Source: Clostridiales bacterium (GTDB taxonomy: Bacteria; Bacillota; Clostridia; DUPQ01). From it: a DNA stretch of 44,719 bases. Position 1 is the stretch's first letter. Each line of letters starts with the position of its first letter. Both the position numbers and the translations under genes were made by a program. The stretch lies in assembly GCA_023145435.1 (NCBI GenBank), contig JAGLDS010000015.1:1-44719 (forward strand), written 5' to 3'. The notes under the pieces are model-generated. The model saw nothing but the letters and a program-made list of their open reading frames with translations. It made no database searches and was not told the DNA's origin. This document shows positions 18,273 through 26,895 of this stretch, piece by piece.

Positions 18273-19055
18273 ATGTACTTATTAAAAAGTTTTATTAAAT
18301 CTCTATATGATTTTAACTATTATAAAGAAATATATACCATGAAAAAATGGAAAGGTTTTTTATACCTTACAATTTTATCATTCTTACTAGGGTTAATTAT
18401 ATATCTTCCAATGGGATTCCAAAATGCACAATCTTATGAACAAGTTTATAAAGTTTTTGCTGACAATTGTCCTGATTTTATCATAGAAGATAACATACTT
18501 AAAGTTGATGCTACAAGCCCCTATACTATATATGATGAAGCTGACAAGGGCTTTTTAATAATGATTGATGACAGTAATACTATTAATGAAGCTAACTATA
18601 ATGATTACCTATCATTAGTATTACTTGAAAAAGATCAGTTATATCTTAGAATGGATACCATTGATGTAACATACACTTATTCTGAACTTTCCGGATTTAT
18701 TCCTGAAACTATTATAGATAAAAGTGTTCTAATTACTTATCTTTCCATATTAAAGTACACAAACGTTTTCACAGTTGCTCTTTTATTATTCTTTTTTATG
18801 CTACTCATTCAAGTTGGCGCATTAATTATTGGATTGTTTGGTAATTCCATAGCTAGATTTAGAAAAATTCCTAATCTTAAATTAAAAGATGGGTATATGA
18901 TTGCATGTTTTGCATCCACGTTACCGCTTCTTATGATAACAATCATTTTATCTCTTGGTATGAATTTTGAATATCTTCAGTTAATTTATGTTTTAATTGG
19001 GGTACTTTATCATTACAATGGTATGAAACATGTTTTCCCAAAAGAAGAAATTTAA
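18273..19055 (+). CDS. DUF1189-family membrane protein
   Basis: A 260-residue protein with the DUF1189 layout: an amphipathic N-terminus (SFIKSLYDFNYYKEIY), a first membrane helix at about 27-47, an extracytoplasmic domain of about 110 residues, then three or more C-terminal helices (about 160-255). The family occurs in Bacillota and has no settled function; some members resemble maltodextrin-utilisation protein YvdJ. It is monocistronic, with its own promoter, and converges on the MATE gene with six bases between the stops. Confidence 0.75.
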   Translation: MYLLKSFIKSLYDFNYYKEIYTMKKWKGFLYLTILSFLLGLIIYLPMGFQNAQSYEQVYKVFADNCPDFIIEDNILKVDATSPYTIYDEADKGFLIMIDDSNTINEANYNDYLSLVLLEKDQLYLRMDTIDVTYTYSELSGFIPETIIDKSVLITYLSILKYTNVFTVALLLFFFMLLIQVGALIIGLFGNSIARFRKIPNLKLKDGYMIACFASTLPLLMITIILSLGMNFEYLQLIYVLIGVLYHYNGMKHVFPKEEI

Positions 19056-19061
19056 AAGATA

Positions 19062-20402
19062 CTATAGTTTATTAATTCCCCTGTTGAATACACCTATAGA
19101 TATTGTTCCTAAAAGTATATATGAAATTACTAAGCTAACAAAAATTCCTACCATTCCAAAAGGTTTTGATAGAAAATATGCAAGCGGAACATATACTGCA
19201 AGCATTTGTATTATATTTAATAATGCAGCTATAATAGGTTTTCGCAAAGCATTTAATGCACCATTAATAATCATTAAAACACCTTGGAACCCATAGGCCA
19301 ATGGAACAATTCTTAAATATAATATTACATTTGAAATAACATCTTTTTCTTTTGAAAATAGCGAAGCTAATGGTCTTGCGAACAAGAATATAAGTATATA
19401 AATTACAACAGAATAGTATATAGTAAATTTTTTACTAACTAATATTGCCTCTTTAATTCTATCAATTCTTTTACCTCCAAAATTTTGCCCTACAAAAACG
19501 GGGATGACGGCTACTAAAGCAATAACAATAGCTAGAGAAAAAAATTCAATTTTAGTTCCTATTCCAAACGCTGCTACATATACATTTCCAAAACCTGAAA
19601 TAATTTTAGTAATAACTCCAGCTCCTAAAGGAATAATTGCTCTAGCTATGGCATTTGGTAATCCAATAAATAAGATATCTTTCCAAGATGATAACATTTC
19701 TTTTATTTCTATTATTTTTACAACAATGACTTTTTCCCGAACAATTAATACATATAGTGATACTGCAAAAGTGATAAATCGAGCTATAGCAGTTGCAATT
19801 GCTGCACCTTGTACTCCTAATTCAGGAAATGGACCAAGCCCAAATATTAATAATGGATCCATAATTGTATTAACAATGGCTGCTATTAGCATTACTACGC
19901 TTGGAGTTTTTGTATCTCCCAAAGCTCTTATTGCATTATTTCCAATCATAGGAATAACAACTAAGGGAACTCCTGCATACCAGATTCTCATGTATTGCAT
20001 GATATATACCATTGCTTGTTGATCTGCTCCTAGTGCTGTAAAAAGAGGTTTAATTGTAAGTTCTCCTACAATTGCAAGAATAACGGCAACAACAATACCT
20101 AAACTAATACTATCAGTTGATAGTCTTATAACTTTTTCTCTATCATTTTCACCAACTGCTTTAGAAATTACAGCCGCCGCTCCAATTCCTAATCCAAGAT
20201 TTATACTATTAATAATTAGTACAACTGGAAATGTAAAAGTTAAAGCAGCTATTTGTAGTGTTCCTAATTTGCTCACAAAATATGTATCTACTAAATTAAA
20301 AATAACCATCCCAAAAATCCCAAGAATCATGGGAACAGTTAGTTTTCTTAATATTTCAGATACTTTACCTTTTGTTAGGTCCTTTATTTTAGATTGACTC
20401 AA
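19062..20402 (-). CDS. MATE family efflux transporter
   Basis: A 446-residue, 12-helix protein of the MATE family. It opens with LTVPMILGIFGMVIFNLVDTYFV and contains ALGDTKTPSVVMLIAAIVNT, a typical end-of-first-half loop. The start is a TTG at 20402 with AAAGGAAG upstream; no in-frame ATG lies nearby. It follows the ABC exporter gene by 12 bases, so it is the last gene of the MarR-controlled drug-export operon. It is clearly different from the MATE protein at 5514. Confidence 0.9.
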   Translation of the reverse strand: MSQSKIKDLTKGKVSEILRKLTVPMILGIFGMVIFNLVDTYFVSKLGTLQIAALTFTFPVVLIINSINLGLGIGAAAVISKAVGENDREKVIRLSTDSISLGIVVAVILAIVGELTIKPLFTALGADQQAMVYIMQYMRIWYAGVPLVVIPMIGNNAIRALGDTKTPSVVMLIAAIVNTIMDPLLIFGLGPFPELGVQGAAIATAIARFITFAVSLYVLIVREKVIVVKIIEIKEMLSSWKDILFIGLPNAIARAIIPLGAGVITKIISGFGNVYVAAFGIGTKIEFFSLAIVIALVAVIPVFVGQNFGGKRIDRIKEAILVSKKFTIYYSVVIYILIFLFARPLASLFSKEKDVISNVILYLRIVPLAYGFQGVLMIINGALNALRKPIIAALLNIIQMLAVYVPLAYFLSKPFGMVGIFVSLVISYILLGTISIGVFNRGINKL

Positions 20403-20414
20403 TTAAAACTTCCT

Positions 20415-22232
20415 TTATGAATATTGTATTGTATATAAATCGTAATAATATCCTTTTTTCTTCAATAATTCCTTATGTGTCCCTTGCTCTTTAATATGCC
20501 CCTTATGAATAAATAGGATTTCATCAGAATTAACGATAGTCGATAAACGATGAGCAACAGTAATCGAGGTACGTCCTTTCATCATGTGCTCCATACCTTC
20601 TTGAATTAATAATTCAGTTTTTGTATCTACACTTGATGTGGCTTCATCAAGGAGTAAAATCTTAGGATTATTAACCAACGCCCTAGCAAATGATAGTAAT
20701 TGTCGTTGTCCTTCTGAAAATGTGGTTCCTCGATGATTAACATTTTCTTTATATTTATCTTCTAGTTGATTAATAAATTTAGAAGCATTAACAGTATTAG
20801 CAGCTTTTATAACATCTTCTATTGGTATGTCATTATATAGTTTTATATTTGTTTCAATATCACCTTTGAAAAGAAATACATCTTGTCTAACTGTTCCAAT
20901 TTGTTTACGTAATTCTTGTAAGTCAATATCATTAATTGAAATACCATCAATTAAAATATCTCCTTTCTGATGACGATAAAATCCTAAAATTAGACTTATT
21001 ATTGTTGTTTTTCCAGCTCCTGTTGTACCCACAATTGCTACTTTTTCCCCAGGTGACACACTAAATGATACATCTTTTAGAATCCAATTTTCATCATCAT
21101 AGGCAAACCATACATTTTTAAATTCAATTTTCCATTTAGAATCATGTAAACTTTTTACTGTTACAGGCTTTTCTTCAGACAATGTATTTAATAGCACTTC
21201 AATTCTCTCACTTGAAACCAACGAAGCCTGCGTAGTGTTATACATTTCGGTTAAACTCATAATAGGATGGAAAAACTTTCTAGAGTAATTAATAAACATA
21301 TAAACTACTCCAATACTAATTGTTGATGTTAATACATCATTTCCACCTACCCACATAATTAGTGCTAAAGCCAAAGCTGAAACCACATCCATAAATGGTC
21401 TAAATATTCCCCATATTTTAATTCTACTTTTATTTTCATTTTTATATTGTAAATTTATTTCATCAAATTCACTTTGCTTCACTTTTTGCATGTTAAATAG
21501 TTGTACTATTTTCATTCCTGAAATATGTTCAGATAAGAAAATATTTAAAGCTGATAATCGCGCTCTGATTGATGTGTGAATTTTTCTAGCTTTTTTCCTA
21601 AATAAAATTGCAGCAAAAGCCATTAGTGGAACTACAGATAACACTACAAGTGTCATCTTCACATCAAGCACAAACATTGTAATAATAACACCAATCATCA
21701 TAAAAATATCTCTGAAAAAATTCACAAGTACATTAACATACATTTCATTAATGGCATTTGTATCATTACATATTCTAGTTACAACACTACCAATTGGAGT
21801 TTTATCAAAATATCTAAATGGTAACGACATAACATGAGTGAATACTTTACTTCGTAGAGCTTTAATAATTTTTGCTGATGTTATATTTAATATGATGGTA
21901 TTAAAATATGCGATAATAAATTGTAAAAATGCCACTGAAATAAATATAACTCCCAATGATATAATATGTTCTTTATAGCTTGTAACTGCATCAGGATTTC
22001 TAATGGCTTTTGAAATGTCATCTATGGCTAAACCTAGCAAATAAGGTCGTAGTAATTCTGTTGCTGTTATTATGGTAACTAATAATAAAGCCAATAAAAA
22101 CCATGGCCAATAAGGAATTGCATATTTTAATAGATTCTTCATTGAATCTTTTCCAATTTTTCTTTTTTCATCTTGAGAGATACTTCTTTTAGCACTGCTT
22201 CCCGTTCTAAAACCTTTATTCAAACCACTCAT
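20415..22232 (-). CDS. Heterodimeric ABC exporter, half with consensus Walker B
   Basis: A 605-residue fusion of a six-helix transmembrane domain (about 40-330) and an ATPase domain. Walker A is GTTGAGKTT and Walker B ILLLDEATSS keeps the catalytic Glu, but the signature is FSEGQ instead of LSGGQ. With its partner at 22229 it should form an asymmetric drug exporter of the BmrCD/LmrCD type with one degenerate ATP site. The start overlaps the partner's stop as ATGA, indicating coupled translation and fixed stoichiometry. Confidence 0.93.
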   Translation of the reverse strand: MSGLNKGFRTGSSAKRSISQDEKRKIGKDSMKNLLKYAIPYWPWFLLALLLVTIITATELLRPYLLGLAIDDISKAIRNPDAVTSYKEHIISLGVIFISVAFLQFIIAYFNTIILNITSAKIIKALRSKVFTHVMSLPFRYFDKTPIGSVVTRICNDTNAINEMYVNVLVNFFRDIFMMIGVIITMFVLDVKMTLVVLSVVPLMAFAAILFRKKARKIHTSIRARLSALNIFLSEHISGMKIVQLFNMQKVKQSEFDEINLQYKNENKSRIKIWGIFRPFMDVVSALALALIMWVGGNDVLTSTISIGVVYMFINYSRKFFHPIMSLTEMYNTTQASLVSSERIEVLLNTLSEEKPVTVKSLHDSKWKIEFKNVWFAYDDENWILKDVSFSVSPGEKVAIVGTTGAGKTTIISLILGFYRHQKGDILIDGISINDIDLQELRKQIGTVRQDVFLFKGDIETNIKLYNDIPIEDVIKAANTVNASKFINQLEDKYKENVNHRGTTFSEGQRQLLSFARALVNNPKILLLDEATSSVDTKTELLIQEGMEHMMKGRTSITVAHRLSTIVNSDEILFIHKGHIKEQGTHKELLKKKGYYYDLYTIQYS

Positions 22233-24061
22233 GATGCAGTCCCTCCATCTAGTTCATCCATTAATTGTAATCGATGCATTTTATTATACTCTCCATTTAA
22301 CAATATTAACTCATCATGGGTACCTGACTCAATAATTTTACCATCACTTAATACAATGATTAAGTCTGAGTCTTTTATTGTTGAAATACGATGAGCTATA
22401 ACAATACATGTTCGACCTTCACGTTCATCTCGTAAATTAGCTAATATTTCCTTTTCTGTTTCAACATCAACCGCTGATAAACAATCATCAAATATCATAA
22501 TTGGTCGTTTTTGAATTAACGCTCTTGCAATACAAAGCCTTTGCTTTTGTCCTCCAGATAAATTAACACCTTTTTCTCCTAATAAGGTATCAAACTTATG
22601 AGGAAATTCCATAATATCCCCATAAACATTACTCTTTTTCAAAGCATCCTCTATTTCGTCTTTAGAATGCTGATTCTCAGTAAAACTAACATTATATGAT
22701 ATGGTATCAGAAAACAAGAAATTATCTTGTGGAACGTAACCTATGTTATCTCGTAGATAATGAAGTGGTAAATCTTTAATATCATACCCATCAATTGTAA
22801 TTTGTCCTTGATTTTCTTCAAAGTCAAATACTCTAGTTAATAGGTTTACTAATGTTGTTTTTCCACTTCCTACCTCACCAACCACACCTAATGTCTGACC
22901 CTGCTTTAGATTAATGGATATATTGTCAAGTGCTTTAATCTTTTTTTCTTTATAAGAAAATGATAAATTGTTAATACAAATATCCCCTCGTAATTTATCT
23001 GATAATGTTTCTTCTTTTATTGTTTCATTAAATTTACCATCATATATGTCTGTTTGCTGATAAAGCAGTTCACTGATTCTACTAATAGAAACTTTTCCTC
23101 GTTGAAGAAAATTAATAATCATTCCAACAAAGGTAATAGGTCTAACTAACATTCCTAAAAATCCATTTACAACAATAAATTCCCCTAAAGAAATTTGCCC
23201 ATCCATGGCAATCAATCCACCAACAATAAGTAAAATTAAATATGTAACATTTGATAGCAATGATAATGTGGGATGAAAAATTGCTCTAACTTTTGCCAAT
23301 GAAACATTTGCTTGAAAGTTTTTTTCATTAAATTTTTCAAAATTAGCTATTTCATGTTCTTCTTGTACAAAAGATTTTACCACTCTGATCCCAGCAATTG
23401 ATTCTTCAGTTTTACCAGTTAAATCTGCAAATGACTCTTGTACCTTTTTAAAACGCTTATGTATGAATTTACCAAATTGAGATATGATAATGATTAAAAA
23501 TGGGAAGGGGAGAAAAACAGCTAGTGTTAATTTAAGATTTAAATTAATAGCTAAATAAGTAATACTAACTAATAATAAAATCATAGTGTTTATTAAATGC
23601 ATGATACCCATACCCATAGCTCTTGTCACCGCATTTAAGTCATTGGTTGATAGGGCCATAACTTCACCTGTTGATTTTTTATTATAATAATTTATGGATA
23701 ATTCTAATAACTTGCTAAACATTGCACTTCTTGTTCCATAATCTAATATATAGCTTGCACCTAAGACAAATAGCCTAGTAAAAAAATTAGCTAACATTTT
23801 TATTAAAGCTATTCCAATAAATAAGCTACATAATAGAAGTAGTCGTCTAGTTGTTAAGTTATCTAATCCATTAACAGTATCAACAATCCCATCTACAATT
23901 TTCCCAGATAATATTGGTGTGAAAATAGTGCAAATATCAGTTATTAGTATAGCTAATAAACCATAAACATATTTCATGTAGTTCTTTTTTAAAAATTCTT
24001 TTAGTAAGCTAAAACCCCTTTGAAGATTCTCATCACTCTTACTTGCATTTCTTTTAGTCAT
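22229..24061 (-). CDS. Heterodimeric ABC exporter, half with degenerate Walker B
   Basis: A 610-residue half-transporter with six membrane helices and an ATPase domain. Walker A is GEVGSGKTT and the signature is a normal LSGGQ, but Walker B reads MIFDDCLSAVD, with Asp instead of the catalytic Glu. That is the complement of its partner, so together they form one competent and one degenerate ATP site. It is preceded by and overlaps the MarR gene by 8 bases (GGGGGAAG before the ATG). The substrate is probably hydrophobic drugs; this is not provable from sequence. Confidence 0.93.
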   Translation of the reverse strand: MTKRNASKSDENLQRGFSLLKEFLKKNYMKYVYGLLAILITDICTIFTPILSGKIVDGIVDTVNGLDNLTTRRLLLLCSLFIGIALIKMLANFFTRLFVLGASYILDYGTRSAMFSKLLELSINYYNKKSTGEVMALSTNDLNAVTRAMGMGIMHLINTMILLLVSITYLAINLNLKLTLAVFLPFPFLIIIISQFGKFIHKRFKKVQESFADLTGKTEESIAGIRVVKSFVQEEHEIANFEKFNEKNFQANVSLAKVRAIFHPTLSLLSNVTYLILLIVGGLIAMDGQISLGEFIVVNGFLGMLVRPITFVGMIINFLQRGKVSISRISELLYQQTDIYDGKFNETIKEETLSDKLRGDICINNLSFSYKEKKIKALDNISINLKQGQTLGVVGEVGSGKTTLVNLLTRVFDFEENQGQITIDGYDIKDLPLHYLRDNIGYVPQDNFLFSDTISYNVSFTENQHSKDEIEDALKKSNVYGDIMEFPHKFDTLLGEKGVNLSGGQKQRLCIARALIQKRPIMIFDDCLSAVDVETEKEILANLRDEREGRTCIVIAHRISTIKDSDLIIVLSDGKIIESGTHDELILLNGEYNKMHRLQLMDELDGGTAS

Positions 24062-24491
24062 ACTTCCCCCAAATTTTTTCTTTTAACGCTAGTAAACTAG
24101 CTATTGCTTGATCTAATTCTTCCTCTGTTACATCCTTTAGTATCTCATTTAAATGCTGTTGGTATTCTTCTAATAGTTGTTTTTTAATAATTATTCCTTT
24201 AGTAGTTAAGTTTAAATGTATTACACGCTTGTCATTTAAATCGCGACTTCTACTTACAATATTTTCTTTTTCAAGTGAATCAATTAATGTGGTCATATTA
24301 CTCTTTTGAATTTGAACAATTTTTGATAATAGATTTATTGGTCTCTTTTTATTACCATTTAAATGTAAAATCAAGTTTATTTGTGAATGAGAATAATTTT
24401 CTGTATTCATTTTTTTAAATATTACTCGTTTTATTCCTCTAGAAGTCTGCCTAAGTAATCGCAGAAAAATCATATTTTTTTCATCAATCAT
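24054..24491 (-). CDS. MarR-family transcriptional regulator
   Basis: A 145-residue winged-helix protein. The recognition part spans about 45-75 (LLSKIVQIQKSNMTTLIDSLEKE) and the wing contains SRDLNDKRVIHLNLT, the DxRxxxLxLT motif of the family. It probably represses its own operon with the ABC exporter and MATE genes until a drug-like ligand binds. The start has AAGGGGG upstream. The palindrome at 24526 overlapping the -10 is its likely operator. Confidence 0.92.
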   Translation of the reverse strand: MIDEKNMIFLRLLRQTSRGIKRVIFKKMNTENYSHSQINLILHLNGNKKRPINLLSKIVQIQKSNMTTLIDSLEKENIVSRSRDLNDKRVIHLNLTTKGIIIKKQLLEEYQQHLNEILKDVTEEELDQAIASLLALKEKIWGKYD

Positions 24492-24525
24492 AAAAATTGC
24501 CCCCTTAACTATTTATATAATATAA

Positions 24526-24559
24526 CTATTATAATAGATAACCGAATACCTTGTGTCAA
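24526..24559 (-). promoter_or_regulatory. Promoter and likely operator of the marR-ABC-MATE operon
   Basis: On the minus strand a perfect TTGACA (24559-24554), a 17-base spacer and TATTAT (24536-24531) form the strongest -35/-10 pair in the window. The -10 lies inside the perfect 12-base palindrome CTATTATAATAG (24526-24537), a plausible MarR site. The region also overlaps the upstream part of the divergent promoter for 24588. Confidence 0.7.
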
Positions 24560-24575
24560 TTAGTTCTTTTTATTG

Positions 24576-24581
24576 TATTAT
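24576..24581 (+). promoter_or_regulatory. -10 element giving a predicted leaderless transcript for 24588
   Basis: TATTAT, directly preceded by TG, ends 6 bases before the ATG at 24588, so the expected transcription start coincides with the ATG. A TTGTGT (24551-24556) may be a -35 with a long spacer. No ribosome binding site exists. Confidence 0.5.
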
Positions 24582-24587
24582 ATATTT

Positions 24588-25613
24588 ATGAGAAAAATTG
24601 TTTGCATCAGTTTATTTATAATCATTGTAATAGGAAATATATTATTACCTATTACAACTGTAAAAGCTAATATGTCTGTACCCCACTTTGTTCTTATTTA
24701 TATGGATCATAATTATAATCAAAGTGATTTTCTTAAAATGAAAAGAAGTGGAATTACTGATTATATTATTGTCAGTTTAAATGATTTTGATCATTCTAAA
24801 GATAATTATATTACTAAATTAATTCCACGTACTTTCTATACTATGCTAAAAATTACACAAGAAGTTCCTGATGCAAATATATGGATTGCCACCCCAAACA
24901 TGACTTCTATGACACATCCTTATTACTTTAGTACAGCACTAGAAAAAGTATATGATTATCTTCTAGAAATAAAAAGAAGTTTTCCAGTCATTTGGGAAAA
25001 CAATATTAAAGGTATTTACTTAAACACAGAAGCTGTTATTGGTGAAGTTGATTACCAAAATATCTATGATAATTATTCGTTGTCATTTATGAATGATTTA
25101 TCTTTTAGGGTTCATGAATACTTGGATAAGCAACTTATGTGGATTCCCTATTATGGTTATGGTGAAAATGCTGTTAATGTAATAAAAAAATTAGGCTTTG
25201 TAGCAAATACAACTCCTATTTTTGATATTATTCTCATTCAACCACATTATTATTTTGATAGCACTGTTAAGGGAAATTTTGATGCTATTTTTAATAGTAT
25301 TTTACAACAAGAAATCTGTTACCGCGACTTGGTACCTGTTGTTAAGCGTACATCTAACGCAACTGCAACATTTGGGTTTTTAAATGAAATAAGCGCACAA
25401 GTTAATAGTGATCCAACTGGAATTTATGCTAAAAGATATCAATTGTATAAATTCTATTTTACTGGTCTTAGAAACTTATATCCTTCAGGTTACTACACCG
25501 GTGGTGCATATGATGTTCAATATGAAAAAATGTATCAATTCTATCTTGGTGGACGCGATATTGAAAAATTATTCGATTATTCTATTGACCATGAAATTAA
25601 TTATTTGTTCTAA
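24588..25613 (+). CDS. Secreted DUF4855-like protein
   Basis: A 341-residue protein with a signal peptide (basic MRK, hydrophobic core, likely cleavage after TVKA near residue 28). The mature part resembles a DUF4855-type barrel: IYMDHNY at the start, IKGIYLNTEAVIG in the middle with a possible catalytic Glu, LMWIPYYGYG, and FDIILIQPHYYFDS near residue 220. It may act on cell-surface or environmental polysaccharides, but no activity is established that I can name. A TTG 15 bases upstream is in frame, but it lies in the -10 region and is unlikely to be the start. Confidence 0.6.
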   Translation: MRKIVCISLFIIIVIGNILLPITTVKANMSVPHFVLIYMDHNYNQSDFLKMKRSGITDYIIVSLNDFDHSKDNYITKLIPRTFYTMLKITQEVPDANIWIATPNMTSMTHPYYFSTALEKVYDYLLEIKRSFPVIWENNIKGIYLNTEAVIGEVDYQNIYDNYSLSFMNDLSFRVHEYLDKQLMWIPYYGYGENAVNVIKKLGFVANTTPIFDIILIQPHYYFDSTVKGNFDAIFNSILQQEICYRDLVPVVKRTSNATATFGFLNEISAQVNSDPTGIYAKRYQLYKFYFTGLRNLYPSGYYTGGAYDVQYEKMYQFYLGGRDIEKLFDYSIDHEINYLF

Positions 25614-25654
25614 CAAAATATTTTTTCTTAGGTTGTTTAATTATACTAATAATA

Positions 25655-25663
25655 TGGTATAAT
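25655..25663 (+). promoter_or_regulatory. Extended -10 promoter of the nucleoside importer operon
   Basis: TGG-TATAAT (25655-25663) lies 33 bases before the ATG at 25697, with TTGTTT (25633-25638) as a possible -35. I saw no purine riboswitch-like fold in the short leader. Confidence 0.7.
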
Positions 25664-25696
25664 TATTTAGTAAAAAAAAACAAGGGGGACATATAA

Positions 25697-26821
25697 ATGA
25701 AAAAAACATTATCAATCATCTTATCATTGATGCTAGTTGTAGCATTATTGGCTGGATGTAGTGGTGGAAAAACAAGTGAAGAACCTACTGCTACTCCAAC
25801 TCCAGAACCAACAGTTGAATTTGGTGATAACACTGACTTTAAAGTTGGTATGGTTACTGACGCTGGTACGATTGATGACAAATCATTTAATCAAGGAACA
25901 TGGGAAGGTATTTTATTAGCCACAGACGATTTTGGTTTAGAGAATAAATATTTAAAACCTGATGGAACAACACAGGCTGAATACCTAACAGAAATTGGAA
26001 ACCTTTTTGATGCTGGATACAAATTCATCATTACACCTGGTTTCAAATTTGAAACAACTATTTTCGAAGCACAAACAAAATATCCTGATGCTAAGTTTGT
26101 CTTAATAGATGGATATCCACATGTAGGCGACTGGGCTCCAGTTGTAGCTGAAAATACTGTATCAATCTTCTTTGCAGAGCATGAAGCTGGCTTCTATGCA
26201 GGTTTAGCTACTGCTTTACAATTAGATGATGGCGAAGTTGGATTTATTGGTGGAATGGAAATTCCCCCAGTTCAGAAATTCAACTGGGGATTCCAACAAG
26301 GAATCGCATATGCTAATGACACTTATAATACAACTATTGTTATGAATGCTGAAAACTTCATCTATGAAGGAAGCTTTGACAATGTTGCAGCAGGACAGCA
26401 GTTAGCTGCTGGTATGTTTGACAAAGGCGTTGACGCAATCTTCTGTGCAGCCGGTGGTGTTGGTGTTGGTGCTATTAACGAAGCTAAAACTCGTGCTGAA
26501 AGTGGCGAAGATGTTTGGATCATTGGTGTTGATGTTGACCAATATACAGATGGTATTTATGATGGAACTAATTCTATTATCTTAACTTCTGCTATGAAAG
26601 GTATTGACCAAGCTGCTTATGACATGATTTTAGCTGAAACTTATGGAACATTCCCAGGTGGCGAAATACTAATATTTGATTCTTCAAATAATGGTGTTGG
26701 ACTTCCTAGCGAAAATCCTAACTTAAGTGATGATGTTCTAACAAAAGTATCAAAAGCTTTTGACGATGTGGTTGCTGGAACAATTACAGTTACTTCAGAA
26801 CAAGGTAGCTTACTAAAATAA
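25697..26821 (+). CDS. BMP-family nucleoside-binding lipoprotein
   Basis: A 374-residue lipoprotein. The signal peptide ends in the lipobox LLAGC (Cys21), and a Gly/Ser/Thr/Pro-rich linker ties it to the membrane. The mature part has VGMVTDAGTIDDKSFNQGTWEG, the classic PnrA/Bmp start whose Asp and Phe bind nucleosides, and GFIGGMEIP. It captures purine or other nucleosides for the ABC transporter encoded next (compare NupN of Bacillus subtilis). AAGGGGG precedes the ATG. A terminator separates it from the ATPase gene, which should leave the binding protein in excess. Confidence 0.95.
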   Translation: MKKTLSIILSLMLVVALLAGCSGGKTSEEPTATPTPEPTVEFGDNTDFKVGMVTDAGTIDDKSFNQGTWEGILLATDDFGLENKYLKPDGTTQAEYLTEIGNLFDAGYKFIITPGFKFETTIFEAQTKYPDAKFVLIDGYPHVGDWAPVVAENTVSIFFAEHEAGFYAGLATALQLDDGEVGFIGGMEIPPVQKFNWGFQQGIAYANDTYNTTIVMNAENFIYEGSFDNVAAGQQLAAGMFDKGVDAIFCAAGGVGVGAINEAKTRAESGEDVWIIGVDVDQYTDGIYDGTNSIILTSAMKGIDQAAYDMILAETYGTFPGGEILIFDSSNNGVGLPSENPNLSDDVLTKVSKAFDDVVAGTITVTSEQGSLLK

Positions 26822-26840
26822 GTTAACCAAATTACAATTT

Positions 26841-26873
26841 GCAAAGGACGGAATTTTCCGTCCTTTGCTTTTT
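26841..26873 (+). terminator. Intra-operon terminator between binding protein and ATPase genes
   Basis: GCAAAGGACGGA pairs perfectly with TCCGTCCTTTGC (12 base pairs) around a four-base loop, followed by a T run ending at about 26873. As it lies 20 bases after the lipoprotein gene and before the transporter genes, it probably allows partial read-through. Confidence 0.92.
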
Positions 26874-26895
26874 ATATCAAAATGAGGTATTAAAC

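Noticed and set aside
25614-25696. Purine riboswitch in front of the nucleoside importer
   Set aside because: The leader after the promoter is only about 30 bases, too short for the aptamer, and no conserved core was seen.
26839-26895. Longer start of the nucleoside ATPase gene
   Set aside because: It would use a non-ATG start and read through the terminator hairpin. The ATG at 26896 has a ribosome binding site and the family-typical N-terminus.
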